Shown here: positions 22,835 to 34,756 of the stretch, one piece after another
How the letters are laid out: each line of letters begins with the position of its first letter
Numbering within the stretch: the stretch's first letter is position 1
Source of the DNA: Consotaella salsifontis
GTDB taxonomy: Bacteria; Pseudomonadota; Alphaproteobacteria; Rhizobiales; Rhizobiaceae
DNA: 64,000 nucleotides
Reading direction: 5' to 3'
Assembly: GCF_900167365.1 (NCBI RefSeq)
Contig: NZ_FUXL01000004.1
Span: 124,001-188,000 of the forward strand
Translations under genes and position numbers: made by a program
Notes under the pieces: generated by a model
Told to the model about the DNA's origin: nothing
Databases searched by the model: none
The model's input: the letters and a program-made list of their open reading frames with translations, nothing else

Positions 22835-23782
22835 ATGACGGATCGCCACGCACACGTTTTGATTCTCGGTTCCGGCCCTGCCGGCTACACGGCCGCGATC
22901 TACACCGCTCGGGCGATGATGAAGCCGCTGCTGGTGGCCGGGCTTCAGGAGGGCGGCCAGCTCACCATAACCACCGATGTCGAGAACTATCCCGGCTTCG
23001 CCGATCCGATCCAGGGGCCGTGGCTGATGGAGCAGATGAAGGCGCAGGCGCTGCATGTGGGCGCCGAGATGGCGAGCGACCTCATTGTCGAGGCCGACCT
23101 TTCGTCCCGCCCCTTCCGTCTCAAGGGCGATTCCGGCGATACCTATACCTGCGACGCGCTGATCATCGCCACAGGCGCCCAGGCCAAATGGCTCGGCATC
23201 GCCAGCGAGACGACGTTCCAAGGGTTCGGCGTCTCGGCCTGTGCCACGTGCGACGGCTTCTTCTATCGCGGCAAGGACGTGGTGGTCGTGGGCGGCGGCA
23301 ACTCGGCGGTAGAGGAAGCGCTCTATCTGTCCAATATCGCGCGCTCCGTCACCCTGGTTCACCGGCGCGACACCCTGCGCGCGGAGCGCATCATGCAGGA
23401 GCGCCTCTTCGCCCAGAAGAACGTCGAGATGCTCTGGAACACGGAGATCGACGAGATTCTCGGTGTCGAAAAGCCGATGCGCTCGGTGACGGGCGTTCGC
23501 CTGCGCAATCTGGCCAACGGCACTCTCAACGAGGTCAAGACGGACGGCGTCTTCATCGCCATCGGTCACGCCCCGGCTGTCGAACTCTTCGTCGGGCAGT
23601 TGAAGCAGAAGCCCTCCGGCTATCTCTGGGTCGAGCCGGGGACCACCAGAACGTCGATTCCGGGGGTCTTCGCCGCCGGCGATGTCACCGACGACACCTA
23701 TCGTCAGGCCGTCACCGCCGCCGGATTGGGCTGCATGGCGGCGCTCGAAGCGGAAAAATGGCTTGCGGCGTCCTCTCGTTAG
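22835..23782 (+). CDS. trxB: Thioredoxin reductase TrxB
   Basis: The 315-residue flavoenzyme reduces thioredoxin with NADPH. The FAD site is LILGSGPAGYTAAIYTARA near residue 9, the redox-active pair C136/C139 is in SACATCDGFF, the NADPH site is VVVGGGNSAVEEA, and the second FAD motif is GVFAAGDVTDDTYRQ. Length is normal. ATG at 22835 follows AAGGCC; the frame extends to 22778 but the fit starts here. The neighbour lsrB is a redox-linked regulator, and trxB-lsrB is a conserved rhizobial pair. Confidence 0.97.
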   Translation: MTDRHAHVLILGSGPAGYTAAIYTARAMMKPLLVAGLQEGGQLTITTDVENYPGFADPIQGPWLMEQMKAQALHVGAEMASDLIVEADLSSRPFRLKGDSGDTYTCDALIIATGAQAKWLGIASETTFQGFGVSACATCDGFFYRGKDVVVVGGGNSAVEEALYLSNIARSVTLVHRRDTLRAERIMQERLFAQKNVEMLWNTEIDEILGVEKPMRSVTGVRLRNLANGTLNEVKTDGVFIAIGHAPAVELFVGQLKQKPSGYLWVEPGTTRTSIPGVFAAGDVTDDTYRQAVTAAGLGCMAALEAEKWLAASSR

Positions 23783-24053
23783 GACATCATCAAGAATTGT
23801 GTGAGGATTGTTGTCTGGCCGCCGCGGCTCTCAGCCATAGATTGCCTCACAAAGATCTGGCAGCGAAATCGAGACCAAGCGCAAATCGGCCTCAAGTTCG
23901 GTGCTTGCAAAGCAGGCGACGGCATCGAATCGGTTAGAAAAGCTCGAACGGTGCCGTGAACTGGTTGATGTCGAGGTTTGACAGCGGCCGGCAACGAAAC
24001 AAGACGATAACATACGGCACTGCCATGGCGGTGCCGGGAGGGGAAGAAGGAAC

Positions 24054-24950
24054 ATGGCGCTCGACTGGGATAAGCTGCGGATCTTTCACGCGGCTGCCGA
24101 GGCCGGCTCCTTCACGCACGCCGCCGACCAGCTCAATCTCAGCCAGTCCGCGATCAGCCGGCAGGTGGCCGCGCTGGAGCAGGAGATCGGAGCTCCCCTC
24201 TTCCATCGTCACGCGCGCGGTCTCGTCCTGTCCGAACAGGGCGAGCTGCTCTTCCAGACCACCAACGACGTCATCAAGCGTCTGGAATCGGTCCAGATGC
24301 AGCTCTCCGAGACCCAGGAGAAGCCGACAGGCAAGCTGCGCGTCACCACGACGGTCGGCCTGGGGTCCGGCTGGCTGACGGAGCGCGCGAAGGAGTTTCT
24401 GGAACTCTATCCGGAAGTCGAGTTGCAACTGGTCTTCGACAACGAGGAAATCGACCTGACGATGCGCAAGGCAGACGCGGCGATCCGTTTGCGCGCGCCC
24501 CAGCAGCCCGACCTGATTCAGCGACGGCTGTTCACCGTCCACCTCCACGTCTATGCCTCGCCCGCCTATCTGTCGCGCTTCGGGCGGCCTCGCTCCATCG
24601 AGGAACTCGACAAGCATCGCATCGTCACCTTCGGCGAACCGACGCCCAGCTATCTGCGCAACTTGAATGCCCTGGAAACCGTCGGACTTCCCGACAACCA
24701 GGTCCGCAGCCCTATCCTCCAGATCAACAATCTCATGTCCATCAAGCTGGTCATCGAGAGCGGGATCGGGCTGGCGCTGCTGCCGGATTACATGATCGAC
24801 AAGCAGTCGAAGCTGGTGCAGGTGCTGCCCGACGTCGATCTACCGACGTTCGACACCTACTTCTGCTATCCCGAACAGCTGCGGAACGCCGCGAAGCTGA
24901 AGGTCTTTCGCGATTTCCTGATCTCGAAGGCGCGAACTTGGTCCTATTGA
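24054..24950 (+). CDS. lsrB: LysR-type regulator LsrB/VtlR
   Basis: The 298-residue LysR protein has an N-terminal winged helix (WDKLRIFHAAAEAGSFTHAA, QLNLSQSAISRQVAALEQ) and a C-terminal effector domain (VTTTVGLGSGWLTERAKEF, then FDTYFCYPEQLRNAAKLKVF). The pattern matches LsrB of Sinorhizobium and Agrobacterium, a redox-sensitive regulator of glutathione and lipopolysaccharide genes, and VtlR of Brucella, which controls AbcR2. It lies next to trxB and directly upstream of an AbcR-like RNA, as in those genera. ATG at 24054 follows GGAAGAAGG. Confidence 0.93.
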   Translation: MALDWDKLRIFHAAAEAGSFTHAADQLNLSQSAISRQVAALEQEIGAPLFHRHARGLVLSEQGELLFQTTNDVIKRLESVQMQLSETQEKPTGKLRVTTTVGLGSGWLTERAKEFLELYPEVELQLVFDNEEIDLTMRKADAAIRLRAPQQPDLIQRRLFTVHLHVYASPAYLSRFGRPRSIEELDKHRIVTFGEPTPSYLRNLNALETVGLPDNQVRSPILQINNLMSIKLVIESGIGLALLPDYMIDKQSKLVQVLPDVDLPTFDTYFCYPEQLRNAAKLKVFRDFLISKARTWSY

Positions 24951-25099
24951 GCAGCCAAGTCGCGTGCGACGCGGCCGAACGGGCGGGTATCAGGACGTCG
25001 TCGACCGCCCACCAATGAGTTATGAACAGGCGCATGCGCAAAATGCATGCCAGCCATGCGCTGGCCCCACTGGTGAGCCGCAAGATCAGGCATATCTTG

Positions 25100-25218
25100 A
25101 TCCTCAGTTGGCTTGAGCGATTCCTCCTCCCATTGCTCGGCCAGCTATTCCTCCCAAGGGTTTGCTTTCTTGGAAAGTTCCCTTATTGGCCAGGTTCGTT
25201 GAACCTGGCTTTTTTTTG
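25100..25218 (+). ncRNA. AbcR-like (alpha-r15 family) trans-acting small RNA
   Basis: Downstream of lsrB, in the position of AbcR1/AbcR2 in rhizobia, is a non-coding segment with two pyrimidine-rich anti-Shine-Dalgarno stretches: TTCCTCCTCCC (25121-25131) and ATTCCTCCCAAGGG (25147-25160). They are followed by a short hairpin (AAGGG...TCCCTT) and an intrinsic terminator: a 9-bp stem (25189-25197 with 25201-25209) and eight T residues. AbcR RNAs bind Hfq and repress amino-acid and sugar ABC transporter mRNAs. The 5' end is approximate; no sharp promoter was found. Only one copy is seen, whereas several rhizobia have two. Confidence 0.85.
25189..25217 (+). terminator. Intrinsic terminator of the AbcR-like RNA
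   Basis: GCCAGGTTC (25189-25197), loop GTT, GAACCTGGC (25201-25209), then T at 25210-25217. This is the best terminator in the window and defines the RNA 3' end. Confidence 0.9.
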
Positions 25219-25564
25219 TCCGAAATAGAGATCTTCTGCTCCCTTTGCTTAGAAGACATGGGGCGCAAGGGATTGGGTGTGCAAGAGACTGCCGGCCGTC
25301 GGGTGAATCCGATTCTGTGGTCGTCGCCAGGGCATTCGGACTTTCATCCGGCGCGTGTCGCATCCTTCCGAATCATGGTCGTGCGGATCATGGCTTAGTT
25401 TCGGCGGTTCGCTGCATGGCAGTGCCGTCCCGTGTCCCGCCCGACCCCATGCCTATTCCGCAAATGCCCGGTCATGGTCCCAAGGGCTGGGCGCCCTTCC
25501 AAGACGGTTTGCGATTGCAAGGGAGAGGGCGACCGGCTCGGGCAAGCCGATCGCCCTCTTGTGA
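25219..25564. other. Gene-free region between AbcR-like RNA and aatA
   Basis: These 346 bases hold no supported gene; the reading frames present lack ribosome sites and protein-like composition. A second AbcR copy was looked for and not found. The only strong structure is the hairpin at 25524-25559. Confidence 0.5.
25524..25559. terminator. Long hairpin beyond the aatA stop
   Basis: AGAGGGCGA (25524-25532) pairs with TCGCCCTCT (25551-25559), and after one mismatch CGGCT (25534-25538) pairs with AGCCG (25545-25549). The stem is about 14 pairs with a 6-nt loop. It lies 5 bases past the aatA stop on the minus strand, so it probably ends that transcript or protects its 3' end; no long U-tract follows. 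Confidence 0.55.
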
Positions 25565-27489
<1,925 letters not shown>

Positions 27490-27732
27490 GAGGTCGTCCT
27501 TCCTTGGGGTTGGCGGTTGGCGTGTTCAGACCGTCGGGCTGAAGCCACCGAACTCCGGGAGAAAGGCGCGCCGCGCGCTGCCGTTCCATTTCGGCAGTTC
27601 AAACGCCCGAGAAGGGCGCGCCTACCGCCGCATGCTGCCATTGTTCGTCGTCGCCAGGGGCAAGCGGACACCCGACGTCTTGCACGCGCCGCCAAGCCCG
27701 ACTAGCCAGGAGCCGCTTTCTGGAGAAATTCC

Positions 27733-28632
27733 TTGAGTCGAATCGTTGCCAACTCGCTGCTGCTTCTCGCCGGCGCCATATGGGGCATGGGTTTCATCGC
27801 CCAATCCTCGGCGATGGATGCCGTCGGCCCGTGGACCTATACGGCCGTCCGCTTCGCTCTCGCGAGCCTGTCTGTGCTGCCCTTCGCCGTCAGGGAGGCG
27901 CGCCGCGCCCCGCAGCCGCTGTCCCGCCGCGACTGGCATGGCTTCCTCGTGGTTGGCGCCATGATGTTTCTGGGCTCCATTATCCAGCAGGTCGGTATCG
28001 CTTTCACAAGCGTCACCAACGCCGGGTTCCTCACCGGCCTTTACGTCGTCATCACGCCACTGCTCGCCATGGTGCTTCTGCGCCACCGCGCTCATTGGGT
28101 GGTGTGGCCATCGGCGGCAGCGGCCTTCGTCGGCATCGTCTTGATTGGCGGCGGCAAGCTCGCGGCGCTCGGCCGAGGCGACGCATTGATGGTGCTGTGC
28201 GCTGTCTTCTGGGCACTTCAGATTCTGTCCGTCGGCTTTTTTGCCGGCCGCGGCAGCCGACCTCTGGCGCTCTCCTGCGCGCAATTCGCCATCACCAGCG
28301 TCTTGAGCTTCGTCGGAATGGCCGTTCTTGAGCCTTTTTCGCTCAACGCGATCCTCTCCGCATGGCCTGAGATCGTCTATGGCGGCGTCTTTTCCTGCGG
28401 CTTCGCCTTCACGCTTCAGATCATTGGTCAACGATATACGACCGCGCCCCAGGCGGCCATCTTCCTCTCCTCCGAGTCGCTTTTCGCGGCGCTGTTCGGG
28501 GCCATCGTCCTTGGAGAGCGTATCGCCGCGATCGGGCTTTTTGGCTGCGCGCTTATCTTCGCCGCCATGCTTGCCGTGGAATTGGTGCCTCTGTTGGCGG
28601 GTGGGCGCCGGGCACAAGCCAGCGCGAACTGA
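27733..28632 (+). CDS. EamA/DMT family transporter
   Basis: The 299-residue membrane protein has ten predicted helices as two EamA repeats, the first starting SLLLLAGAIWGMGFIAQSSAM and the second near residue 150 with DALMVLCAVFWALQIL. The typical second-repeat motif AAIFLSSESLFAALFGAIVLGE is present. It is an inner-membrane exporter or importer of a small metabolite of unknown identity. The start is TTG at 27733 after GGAGA; no better start is seen. It stands alone between sodC (divergent) and a small convergent gene. Confidence 0.87.
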   Translation: MSRIVANSLLLLAGAIWGMGFIAQSSAMDAVGPWTYTAVRFALASLSVLPFAVREARRAPQPLSRRDWHGFLVVGAMMFLGSIIQQVGIAFTSVTNAGFLTGLYVVITPLLAMVLLRHRAHWVVWPSAAAAFVGIVLIGGGKLAALGRGDALMVLCAVFWALQILSVGFFAGRGSRPLALSCAQFAITSVLSFVGMAVLEPFSLNAILSAWPEIVYGGVFSCGFAFTLQIIGQRYTTAPQAAIFLSSESLFAALFGAIVLGERIAAIGLFGCALIFAAMLAVELVPLLAGGRRAQASAN

Positions 28633-28644
28633 GGCCCACGCGCC

Positions 28645-28839
28645 TCAATGCGCCCCGTGCTTGCGCTGCGCCTCGATCCAATCGCCGGCGCCTTCCAGAT
28701 CATCGAAGATGCGGCCGGTACGCCCGCTGAGTTCGCCGAATCCAGCCTCGAGGAACCATTTGCCCCGGCTGGACTGATGAAAGTCGCTGTCCAACCTCAC
28801 GAGAACGGCGATCAACGCGTCCTCGTCCATCACCAGCAT
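28645..28839 (-). CDS. Small hypothetical protein
   Basis: The 64-residue product MLVMDEDALIAVLVRLDSDF... contains HQSSRGKWFLEAGFGE and RTGRIFDDLEGAGDWIEAQ, which read as a compact alpha/beta protein rather than noise. ATG at 28839 follows AGGACGGC; an ATG at 28908 would add 23 residues. No family is recognised. It converges on the EamA gene (12 bases between stops). Confidence 0.5.
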   Translation of the reverse strand: MLVMDEDALIAVLVRLDSDFHQSSRGKWFLEAGFGELSGRTGRIFDDLEGAGDWIEAQRKHGAH

Positions 28840-29062
28840 GCCGTCCTGGTCCGGGCTGCTCGTCGCAACCTTGATGGGGTGCAGAGATAGGCTCCGAGCT
28901 CGATGCATTGCGCCAGAATGCGCCGATCGGCCTCCCGGTTGCCGCTCAAAGGCGTGGATTTGTTCGGTTTTTCTTTAGACGTCTTTTCATTTGAGGTGCC
29001 AAAAGATGGACCTTCCATTACTGTCGCCGATCGATACCGACTAGCCTGAAAGAGCGGCCCTC

Positions 29063-29806
29063 ATGGCTCCCGCGCCCGCCCCGACCCACCCCTTGGTGCG
29101 CCACCTTCGAAGCACCACCGACATCACGAGCGACGACCTTGACGCCCTCTTGTCGCTGATGCGCGACCAGCAGGATGTGGACAAGGGTTACGAGGTCGTG
29201 CGCGAGGGGGACCACCCGACCCGGTGCTGTCTGCTGCTGACCGGTTTCGCCTGCCGCTACAAGCTCATGAGCGACGGCAGCCGGCAGATCGTGGCCTTTA
29301 ACGTGCCCGGCGATCTTCCGGATCTCCTGAGCCTGCATCTAGGCGTCATGGATCACAGCCTCGCCACCCTGGCGCCCTCGCGGCTCGCCTATGTGCCGCA
29401 CGACGCGCTGCGCCAGCTCACCGCCGAACGGCCGAAGCTGACGGCGTGCCTATGGCGCCAGACCATCATCGACAGCTCGATGTTTCTGGAATGGATGACC
29501 GGTCTCGGCCGCCGCGCGGCGCCGTCGCGCCTCGCTCATCTGATTTGCGAGGTCATGGCGCGCCTGGCGATCGTCGGGCTGGTGGACGAGGGGCAGACCA
29601 TCCTTCCGGTGACGCAGGCCGACCTCGCCGACGCTCTCGGCCTCAGCTACGTTCACGTCAACCGCATTCTTCAGGAGTTCAGCCGCGAGGGATTGCTGGA
29701 CTTCCGCAGGCGCCTTCTCACCGTCCACGACTGGCCCCGGCTGAAGGAGATCGCCGAGTTCGACCCCACCTACCTTCACCTGATGCAGCCGGCCACCATC
29801 GATTGA
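29063..29806 (+). CDS. Crp/Fnr family transcriptional regulator
   Basis: The 247-residue protein has an N-terminal cyclic-nucleotide-binding-type barrel (VVREGDHPTRCCLLLTGFACRY, then GSRQIVAFNVPGDLPDLLSL) and a C-terminal winged helix with recognition region TQADLADALGLSYVHVNRILQEF. The FNR iron-sulfur cysteine set is absent, so oxygen sensing by a [4Fe-4S] cluster is unlikely; the cAMP site is also not obvious. Close relatives are common uncharacterised rhizobial regulators. It is monocistronic; the target genes are unknown. Confidence 0.88.
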   Translation: MAPAPAPTHPLVRHLRSTTDITSDDLDALLSLMRDQQDVDKGYEVVREGDHPTRCCLLLTGFACRYKLMSDGSRQIVAFNVPGDLPDLLSLHLGVMDHSLATLAPSRLAYVPHDALRQLTAERPKLTACLWRQTIIDSSMFLEWMTGLGRRAAPSRLAHLICEVMARLAIVGLVDEGQTILPVTQADLADALGLSYVHVNRILQEFSREGLLDFRRRLLTVHDWPRLKEIAEFDPTYLHLMQPATID

Positions 29807-29830
29807 CCGCGACGTCCGTTGCGGGAATAT

Positions 29831-31129
29831 CTATTTGCAGACGCCCCGGCGGCGCTGCTTGGCGTCGATGTGGAGATGATCCGCGTGGTCCTCGTTGTAG
29901 CCGGGGCCGAGCACCGTGCCGAAGTAGCGACAGGCGCCCTGGCGCACGGCCTTCTGGAACGGCCGCTCGCGGAAGTCGAAGAAGCCCTTCTTCTCCACCT
30001 CGATCTTTTCACCGCTGGCGAACAGGAAGCCGCCCACATCGAGGGCGTTGCCGCTGGCGTGCTCGCTGATGGTGCGCGAGCCGGCGATGCGCGTGCAGCG
30101 GTAGGAGGACATGTTGATCACGGCGGTTGGGGTCTTCCATAGCGTCGAGCGCGCCGCCGGAACCACCTCGTTCTTCATCCACTGGGCGGCCTTCAGCGCC
30201 GCTTGGCAGTTGAGCGTTGCCGCCGGCTTCATCGCGATCCCCGGCAGGATTTCTGCCACCTTGACCGGGTAGTCGATGCCGCAGCTCCGGCTGGCGGAGA
30301 TGCTCGTCGCGTCGACGAAGCGCACGCCCATCTGTGTCAGCGCTTGGCGGCAAGCCATTTCCGAGGACGGCATCGACGAATAGCCGCTGGGGCTCTCCGA
30401 TTCCAGCGCGCCATGCGGGATCAGGCGATCGAGCAGCGAGCGGCCCGCCGGCTTGGCCGGCCGATAGGTCACATAGGTCGGAAGCGACGATTTCGGCTTC
30501 TGGCGCAGCGCCGGTGCCGCCGGCCGCGCGCCGGGCGTCACGGCCTGGAGCCCGTTCCACGGATCGGGCGCGGCATCGTTCAACTCGTTGTCGATGACGC
30601 CCATGTCCTCCAGCGGCGGCAGGGATGCTTCCTGCCGCGCCGGCTGCGGCGCGGCGGAGACCGGCGCGCGCGGCACCGCCATCTGCCTTGGCCTGCCGGG
30701 GTCGGATGGCACCGGAATGCTGGCCATCGGGGCGGGATGGACCGGCACCGCCGCCAACGGCTGCGGCCGCGAAGGCGCCGGCGCATAGGCGCTTTCGGCC
30801 GGAGCGACGTAAACCGGAACGGCAACGGGAACCGCCTGCTGCGGAATGTTGGCCAACGGCATGGGGGCAGCGGGAATGGAGCCGACGCTCTGTGGCACAG
30901 TGACCGAAGGGGCGCGCGTCCTCTGCTGCTGGACTGGCTGCGCGGCCGGAGCCACCAGCCGCTCCTGGCGCGTGGGCGCGGAAGGCTGATAGGCGTCGCC
31001 GATGGGGCCGCCCCATACCAACTGATCGGCGCGCGGCGCGCGCAGCGATCCGTCAAAGAGGGCGCTCGCCGCCGAAGCACCCATGGCGGCGAGCGCGATG
31101 ATCGACCATCCAATTTTACGCGAATACAT
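29831..31129 (-). CDS. Extensin-like C-terminal domain protein
   Basis: The 432-residue product starts with an uncleaved or cleaved N-terminal hydrophobic helix (GWSIIALAAMGASAASALF), then about 230 residues rich in Pro, Ala and Gln, and ends with the extensin-like C-terminal domain: EMACRQALTQMGVRFVDATS, CGIDYPVKVAEIL, INMSSYRCTRIAGSRTISEHASGNALDVGGF and HADHLHIDAK. The domain resembles zinc peptidoglycan hydrolases of the LAS/VanY type by its H/D/H pattern; activity is inferred. It is periplasmic and leftward, divergent from DUF805-uvrB. Confidence 0.87.
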   Translation of the reverse strand: MYSRKIGWSIIALAAMGASAASALFDGSLRAPRADQLVWGGPIGDAYQPSAPTRQERLVAPAAQPVQQQRTRAPSVTVPQSVGSIPAAPMPLANIPQQAVPVAVPVYVAPAESAYAPAPSRPQPLAAVPVHPAPMASIPVPSDPGRPRQMAVPRAPVSAAPQPARQEASLPPLEDMGVIDNELNDAAPDPWNGLQAVTPGARPAAPALRQKPKSSLPTYVTYRPAKPAGRSLLDRLIPHGALESESPSGYSSMPSSEMACRQALTQMGVRFVDATSISASRSCGIDYPVKVAEILPGIAMKPAATLNCQAALKAAQWMKNEVVPAARSTLWKTPTAVINMSSYRCTRIAGSRTISEHASGNALDVGGFLFASGEKIEVEKKGFFDFRERPFQKAVRQGACRYFGTVLGPGYNEDHADHLHIDAKQRRRGVCK

Positions 31130-31307
31130 TCAGGGACGGCCTCTTGCTTTCCGCTGAACTCAAGCGGATGAGCCAAGGCTAGCCGGGTTTGGTAAGCGAA
31201 CGGTAAATCCGCCGGTGGCAGACACCGGCGCGCGGCGCGTCCCGGCCGTCCAGATTCGGAAATTATCTATTCAGAACAATACCATGGCAAAATCGGCGGT
31301 GGATCGT

Positions 31308-31676
31308 TCAACCGCGCCGCGCCACGTGCCGCCTGGGCCGCAGCGGATCGGGGCCATAGCGGTTCGGCCCTGGCGTTCCCGCCAGAAAGCCATTCTCGAC
31401 GATCACCCAGATGGCCCCGACCACGGGTACGAAGCCGATCGTCGCCCACCAGCCCGACTTGCCGCGGTCGTGAAAGCGCTTGGCCGAGATCGCGGCAAGC
31501 GGATAAAGCGCGCCGAGAGCCGCGACGAGCGCGACGACCTGACCAACACGCTTGGGCATCGGCGCAACGGCGACCGCCACGACAAACGCGGCGATAAGGA
31601 CGCTGATGGCGGCGAGCCAGAAGCGCCGTCGATTGATCCGTCCCTCGAACGACAGCAGCAACTCCCGCGCGGTCAC
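31308..31676 (-). CDS. DUF805 family membrane protein
   Basis: The 122-residue protein has the DUF805 pattern: [16 protein letters not shown] at the N-terminus, [24 protein letters not shown] in the middle and three to four hydrophobic segments. DUF805 proteins are small inner-membrane proteins of unknown function. The overlapping frame 31267-31962 is a shadow. It is divergent from uvrB. Confidence 0.85.
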   Translation of the reverse strand: MTARELLLSFEGRINRRRFWLAAISVLIAAFVVAVAVAPMPKRVGQVVALVAALGALYPLAAISAKRFHDRGKSGWWATIGFVPVVGAIWVIVENGFLAGTPGPNRYGPDPLRPRRHVARRG

Positions 31677-31744
31677 GCTCGCTCCTCTTCACAGTCTTGC
31701 GCCGACCCCTTCCAGAATCCGCTTTTGTTCTCCATATTCGCGCC

Positions 31745-34700
31745 ATGGCTTCCAGAAAAGACCCCTCTCGCCCATCAGGCCGCCGTGGGCCCCTCACCGC
31801 GTTCAACGACGCCGCCGAATCGCGGGGCGGATTCGGCGAAGCGCCCCAGGCCGATTTGTCCGGCGATCCGGTCGATCTGTCCGGGCCGATTTCCGGCTGG
31901 GCCGACGCCATCGCCGAGGTGGCGGAAGAGCAGGCGGAGAAGAAGGCCGACACCGGAGGCAAGCCGAAGCGTTCTCACCCGAAAGATGAGAAGTCCGCCA
32001 AGGCCGGCAAAACCTCGCGCGGCACCTCCATCGGCGCCGCGACGGGACCGAAGGAGCGCGCCCGCGCCGGGCTCAACCCCGTCTCCGGGTTGAACATCGG
32101 ACTCGAAGAGGCGGAGAAGATGCCGGACAGCGGCGTCACGGCGACGGTGGAGGCGCTGTCCAAGCTCATCGAATCCGGCAATCCGCTGCACAAGAACGGC
32201 GAGATCTGGGTGCCCCATCGCCCGGCCCGCCCGGAAAAGAGCGAAGGCGGCATTTCGCTGCGCATCAAGTCGGAGTTCGAGCCGCGCGGCGACCAGCCTA
32301 CCGCGATTCGCGACCTCGTCTCCGGTCTCGCCGAGCATGATCAGACCCAGGTGCTGCTCGGCGTCACCGGCTCGGGCAAGACCTTCACCATGGCCAAGGT
32401 CATCGAGGAGACGCAGCGCCCGGCCCTGATCCTGGCGCCCAATAAGACTCTCGCCGCCCAGCTCTATTCGGAGTTCAAGAACTTCTTCCCCGACAACGCG
32501 GTGGAGTATTTCGTCTCCTACTACGACTACTATCAGCCGGAGGCCTACGTCCCGCGCTCGGACACCTATATTGAGAAGGAATCCTCGATCAACGAGCAGA
32601 TCGACCGGATGCGCCACGCGGCCACCCGCGCCATCCTGGAGCGCGACGACTGCATCATCGTCGCCTCGGTGTCGTGCATCTACGGTATCGGCTCGGTCGA
32701 AACCTACACGGCCATGACCTTCCAGATGAGCGTCGGCGACCGGCTGGACCAGCGCCAGCTTCTGGCCGACCTCGTTGCCCAGCAATACAAGCGCCGCGAC
32801 ATGGATTTCTCGCGCGGCAGCTTCCGGGTTCGCGGCGATACGATCGAAATCTTTCCTGCCCACCTGGAGGACCGCGCCTGGCGCATCTCGCTCTTCGGCG
32901 ACGAGATCGAGGAGATCACCGAGTTCGACCCGCTCACCGGGCAGAAGACCGACGCGCTGAAGTCGGTCAAGATCTACGCCAACTCGCACTATGTGACGCC
33001 GCGCCCGACGCTGCAGCAGGCGGTGAAATCCATCAAGGAGGAGCTGAAGCACCGCCTCGTCGAACTGGAGAAGGCGGGGCGCCTGCTCGAGGCGCAGCGG
33101 CTGGAGCAGCGCACGCGCTTCGACATCGAGATGATCGAGGCCACGGGATCCTGCGCCGGCATCGAGAACTATTCGCGCTATCTCACCGGCCGCAAGCCGG
33201 GCGAGCCGCCGCCGACGCTGTTCGAATACCTGCCCGACAACGCCCTCGTCTTCATCGACGAGAGCCACGTGACCATTCCCCAGATCGGCGCCATGTATCG
33301 CGGCGACTTTCGGCGCAAGGCGACGCTGGCCGAATACGGCTTCCGCCTGCCCTCCTGCATGGACAACCGGCCGCTGCGCTTCGAGGAGTGGAACGCCATG
33401 CGCCCGCCCACCGTGGCGGTCTCTGCGACGCCGGGCAAGTGGGAGCTGGAGGAGGCCGGCGGCGTCTTCGCCGAGCAGGTCATCCGCCCCACCGGCCTCA
33501 CCGATCCGCATGTGGAGATCCGCCCGGCCAAGACCCAGGTGGACGATCTTCTCGGCGAGATCCGCGACACGGTTTCGGCCGGCTACCGCGTGCTGGCGAC
33601 GGTCTTGACCAAGCGCATGGCCGAGGACCTCACCGAATATCTGCACGAGCAGGGCATCCGGGTGCGCTACATGCACTCCGACATCGACACGCTGGAGCGC
33701 ATCGAGATCATGCGCGACCTGCGTCTCGGCGCCTTCGACGTGCTGGTGGGCATCAACCTTCTGCGCGAGGGCCTCGACATTCCCGAGTGCGGGCTGGTCG
33801 CCATTCTCGACGCTGACAAGGAAGGCTTCCTGCGCTCCGAGACCTCGCTCATCCAGACCATCGGCCGCGCCGCGCGCAATGTCGACGGCCGGGTGATCCT
33901 CTATGCCGACAACATGACCGGCTCGATGGAGCGGGCCATCGCCGAGACCGACCGGCGCCGCGAGAAGCAGGAGGCGTATAACGCCGAGCACGGCATCACG
34001 CCGGAGAGCGTCAAGGCCAAGATTTCCGACATTCTCGACAGCTATTACGAGAAGGATCACGTCCAGGTCGACGTGAAGAACCTGAAGTCGGAAGGCGCGC
34101 TGGTCGGCAGCAATCTGAAGGCCCATCTCGAGCATCTCGAAAAGGAGATGCGCAACGCCGCCGCCGATCTCGACTTCGAGCTGGCCGCGCGGCTGCGCGA
34201 CGAGATCCGCCGGCTGGAGGCGAAGGAGCTGGAATACGGCCCGGACGTTCTCGCCCAGGAGGCCGACGCCGAGGGCCCCGCCACCGGCCGCTCCTCGCGC
34301 GGCGGCTCGAACCAGGGCCGCGCCGGCCGGCGCGGCAAGGCCGGCAAGGGCGCGGCGGAGGGCGGCAACGCCCGCTTCTCGGCCCTCGGCGAGCCGCTCA
34401 AGCCGCGCGGCAAGGGCGGCCCCCGGCCAGGGCAGAGCGAAGCCCCCTCGTCATCCCCCGCCGAAGGCGCGGCGCCGCCCGCCTCGGACAGCGCCGACGC
34501 CGCCGGCCGCTCCTATTTCCAGAAGCCGTCGCTCGACGACATGGGACCGGGCACCGACCTGCCGAAGCCCGACCGGCCGTCGCTCTTCCGCAAGAACACG
34601 CTGGACGAGATGACCGTGCGCCGCACCGAAACGCCATCCGGCGCCGACGACGCCCGCCCCGTCCGCCGCGAAAAGATCGGCCTCGGCTCCTACGAGGACA

Positions 34701-34756
34701 AGACGGACGAAAAACGCAGCCGCCGGCCGAAGAAGACGGGACGACCGGGAAGGTAG
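31745..34756 (+). CDS. uvrB: UvrABC excinuclease subunit B, extended
   Basis: The 1003-residue protein verifies damage after UvrA in nucleotide excision repair. Walker A is GVTGSGKT near residue 206, the damage-probing beta-hairpin is in [19 protein letters not shown], helicase motif II is DESH near residue 505, and [16 protein letters not shown] is the C-terminal UVR motif that recruits UvrC. E. coli UvrB has 673 residues with Walker A near 40, so this protein has an about 165-residue N-terminal extension and an about 175-residue disordered basic C-terminal tail. The last about 12 codons lie inside a 230-bp tandem duplication. Confidence 0.97.
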   Translation: MASRKDPSRPSGRRGPLTAFNDAAESRGGFGEAPQADLSGDPVDLSGPISGWADAIAEVAEEQAEKKADTGGKPKRSHPKDEKSAKAGKTSRGTSIGAATGPKERARAGLNPVSGLNIGLEEAEKMPDSGVTATVEALSKLIESGNPLHKNGEIWVPHRPARPEKSEGGISLRIKSEFEPRGDQPTAIRDLVSGLAEHDQTQVLLGVTGSGKTFTMAKVIEETQRPALILAPNKTLAAQLYSEFKNFFPDNAVEYFVSYYDYYQPEAYVPRSDTYIEKESSINEQIDRMRHAATRAILERDDCIIVASVSCIYGIGSVETYTAMTFQMSVGDRLDQRQLLADLVAQQYKRRDMDFSRGSFRVRGDTIEIFPAHLEDRAWRISLFGDEIEEITEFDPLTGQKTDALKSVKIYANSHYVTPRPTLQQAVKSIKEELKHRLVELEKAGRLLEAQRLEQRTRFDIEMIEATGSCAGIENYSRYLTGRKPGEPPPTLFEYLPDNALVFIDESHVTIPQIGAMYRGDFRRKATLAEYGFRLPSCMDNRPLRFEEWNAMRPPTVAVSATPGKWELEEAGGVFAEQVIRPTGLTDPHVEIRPAKTQVDDLLGEIRDTVSAGYRVLATVLTKRMAEDLTEYLHEQGIRVRYMHSDIDTLERIEIMRDLRLGAFDVLVGINLLREGLDIPECGLVAILDADKEGFLRSETSLIQTIGRAARNVDGRVILYADNMTGSMERAIAETDRRREKQEAYNAEHGITPESVKAKISDILDSYYEKDHVQVDVKNLKSEGALVGSNLKAHLEHLEKEMRNAAADLDFELAARLRDEIRRLEAKELEYGPDVLAQEADAEGPATGRSSRGGSNQGRAGRRGKAGKGAAEGGNARFSALGEPLKPRGKGGPRPGQSEAPSSSPAEGAAPPASDSADAAGRSYFQKPSLDDMGPGTDLPKPDRPSLFRKNTLDEMTVRRTETPSGADDARPVRREKIGLGSYEDKTDEKRSRRPKKTGRPGR

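Noticed and set aside
25219-25564. Second AbcR copy
   Set aside because: No second pair of CU-rich stretches with terminator was found.
31267-31962. 231-residue frame over DUF805 and uvrB start
   Set aside because: Overlaps two real genes; DUF805 signature is in the other frame.
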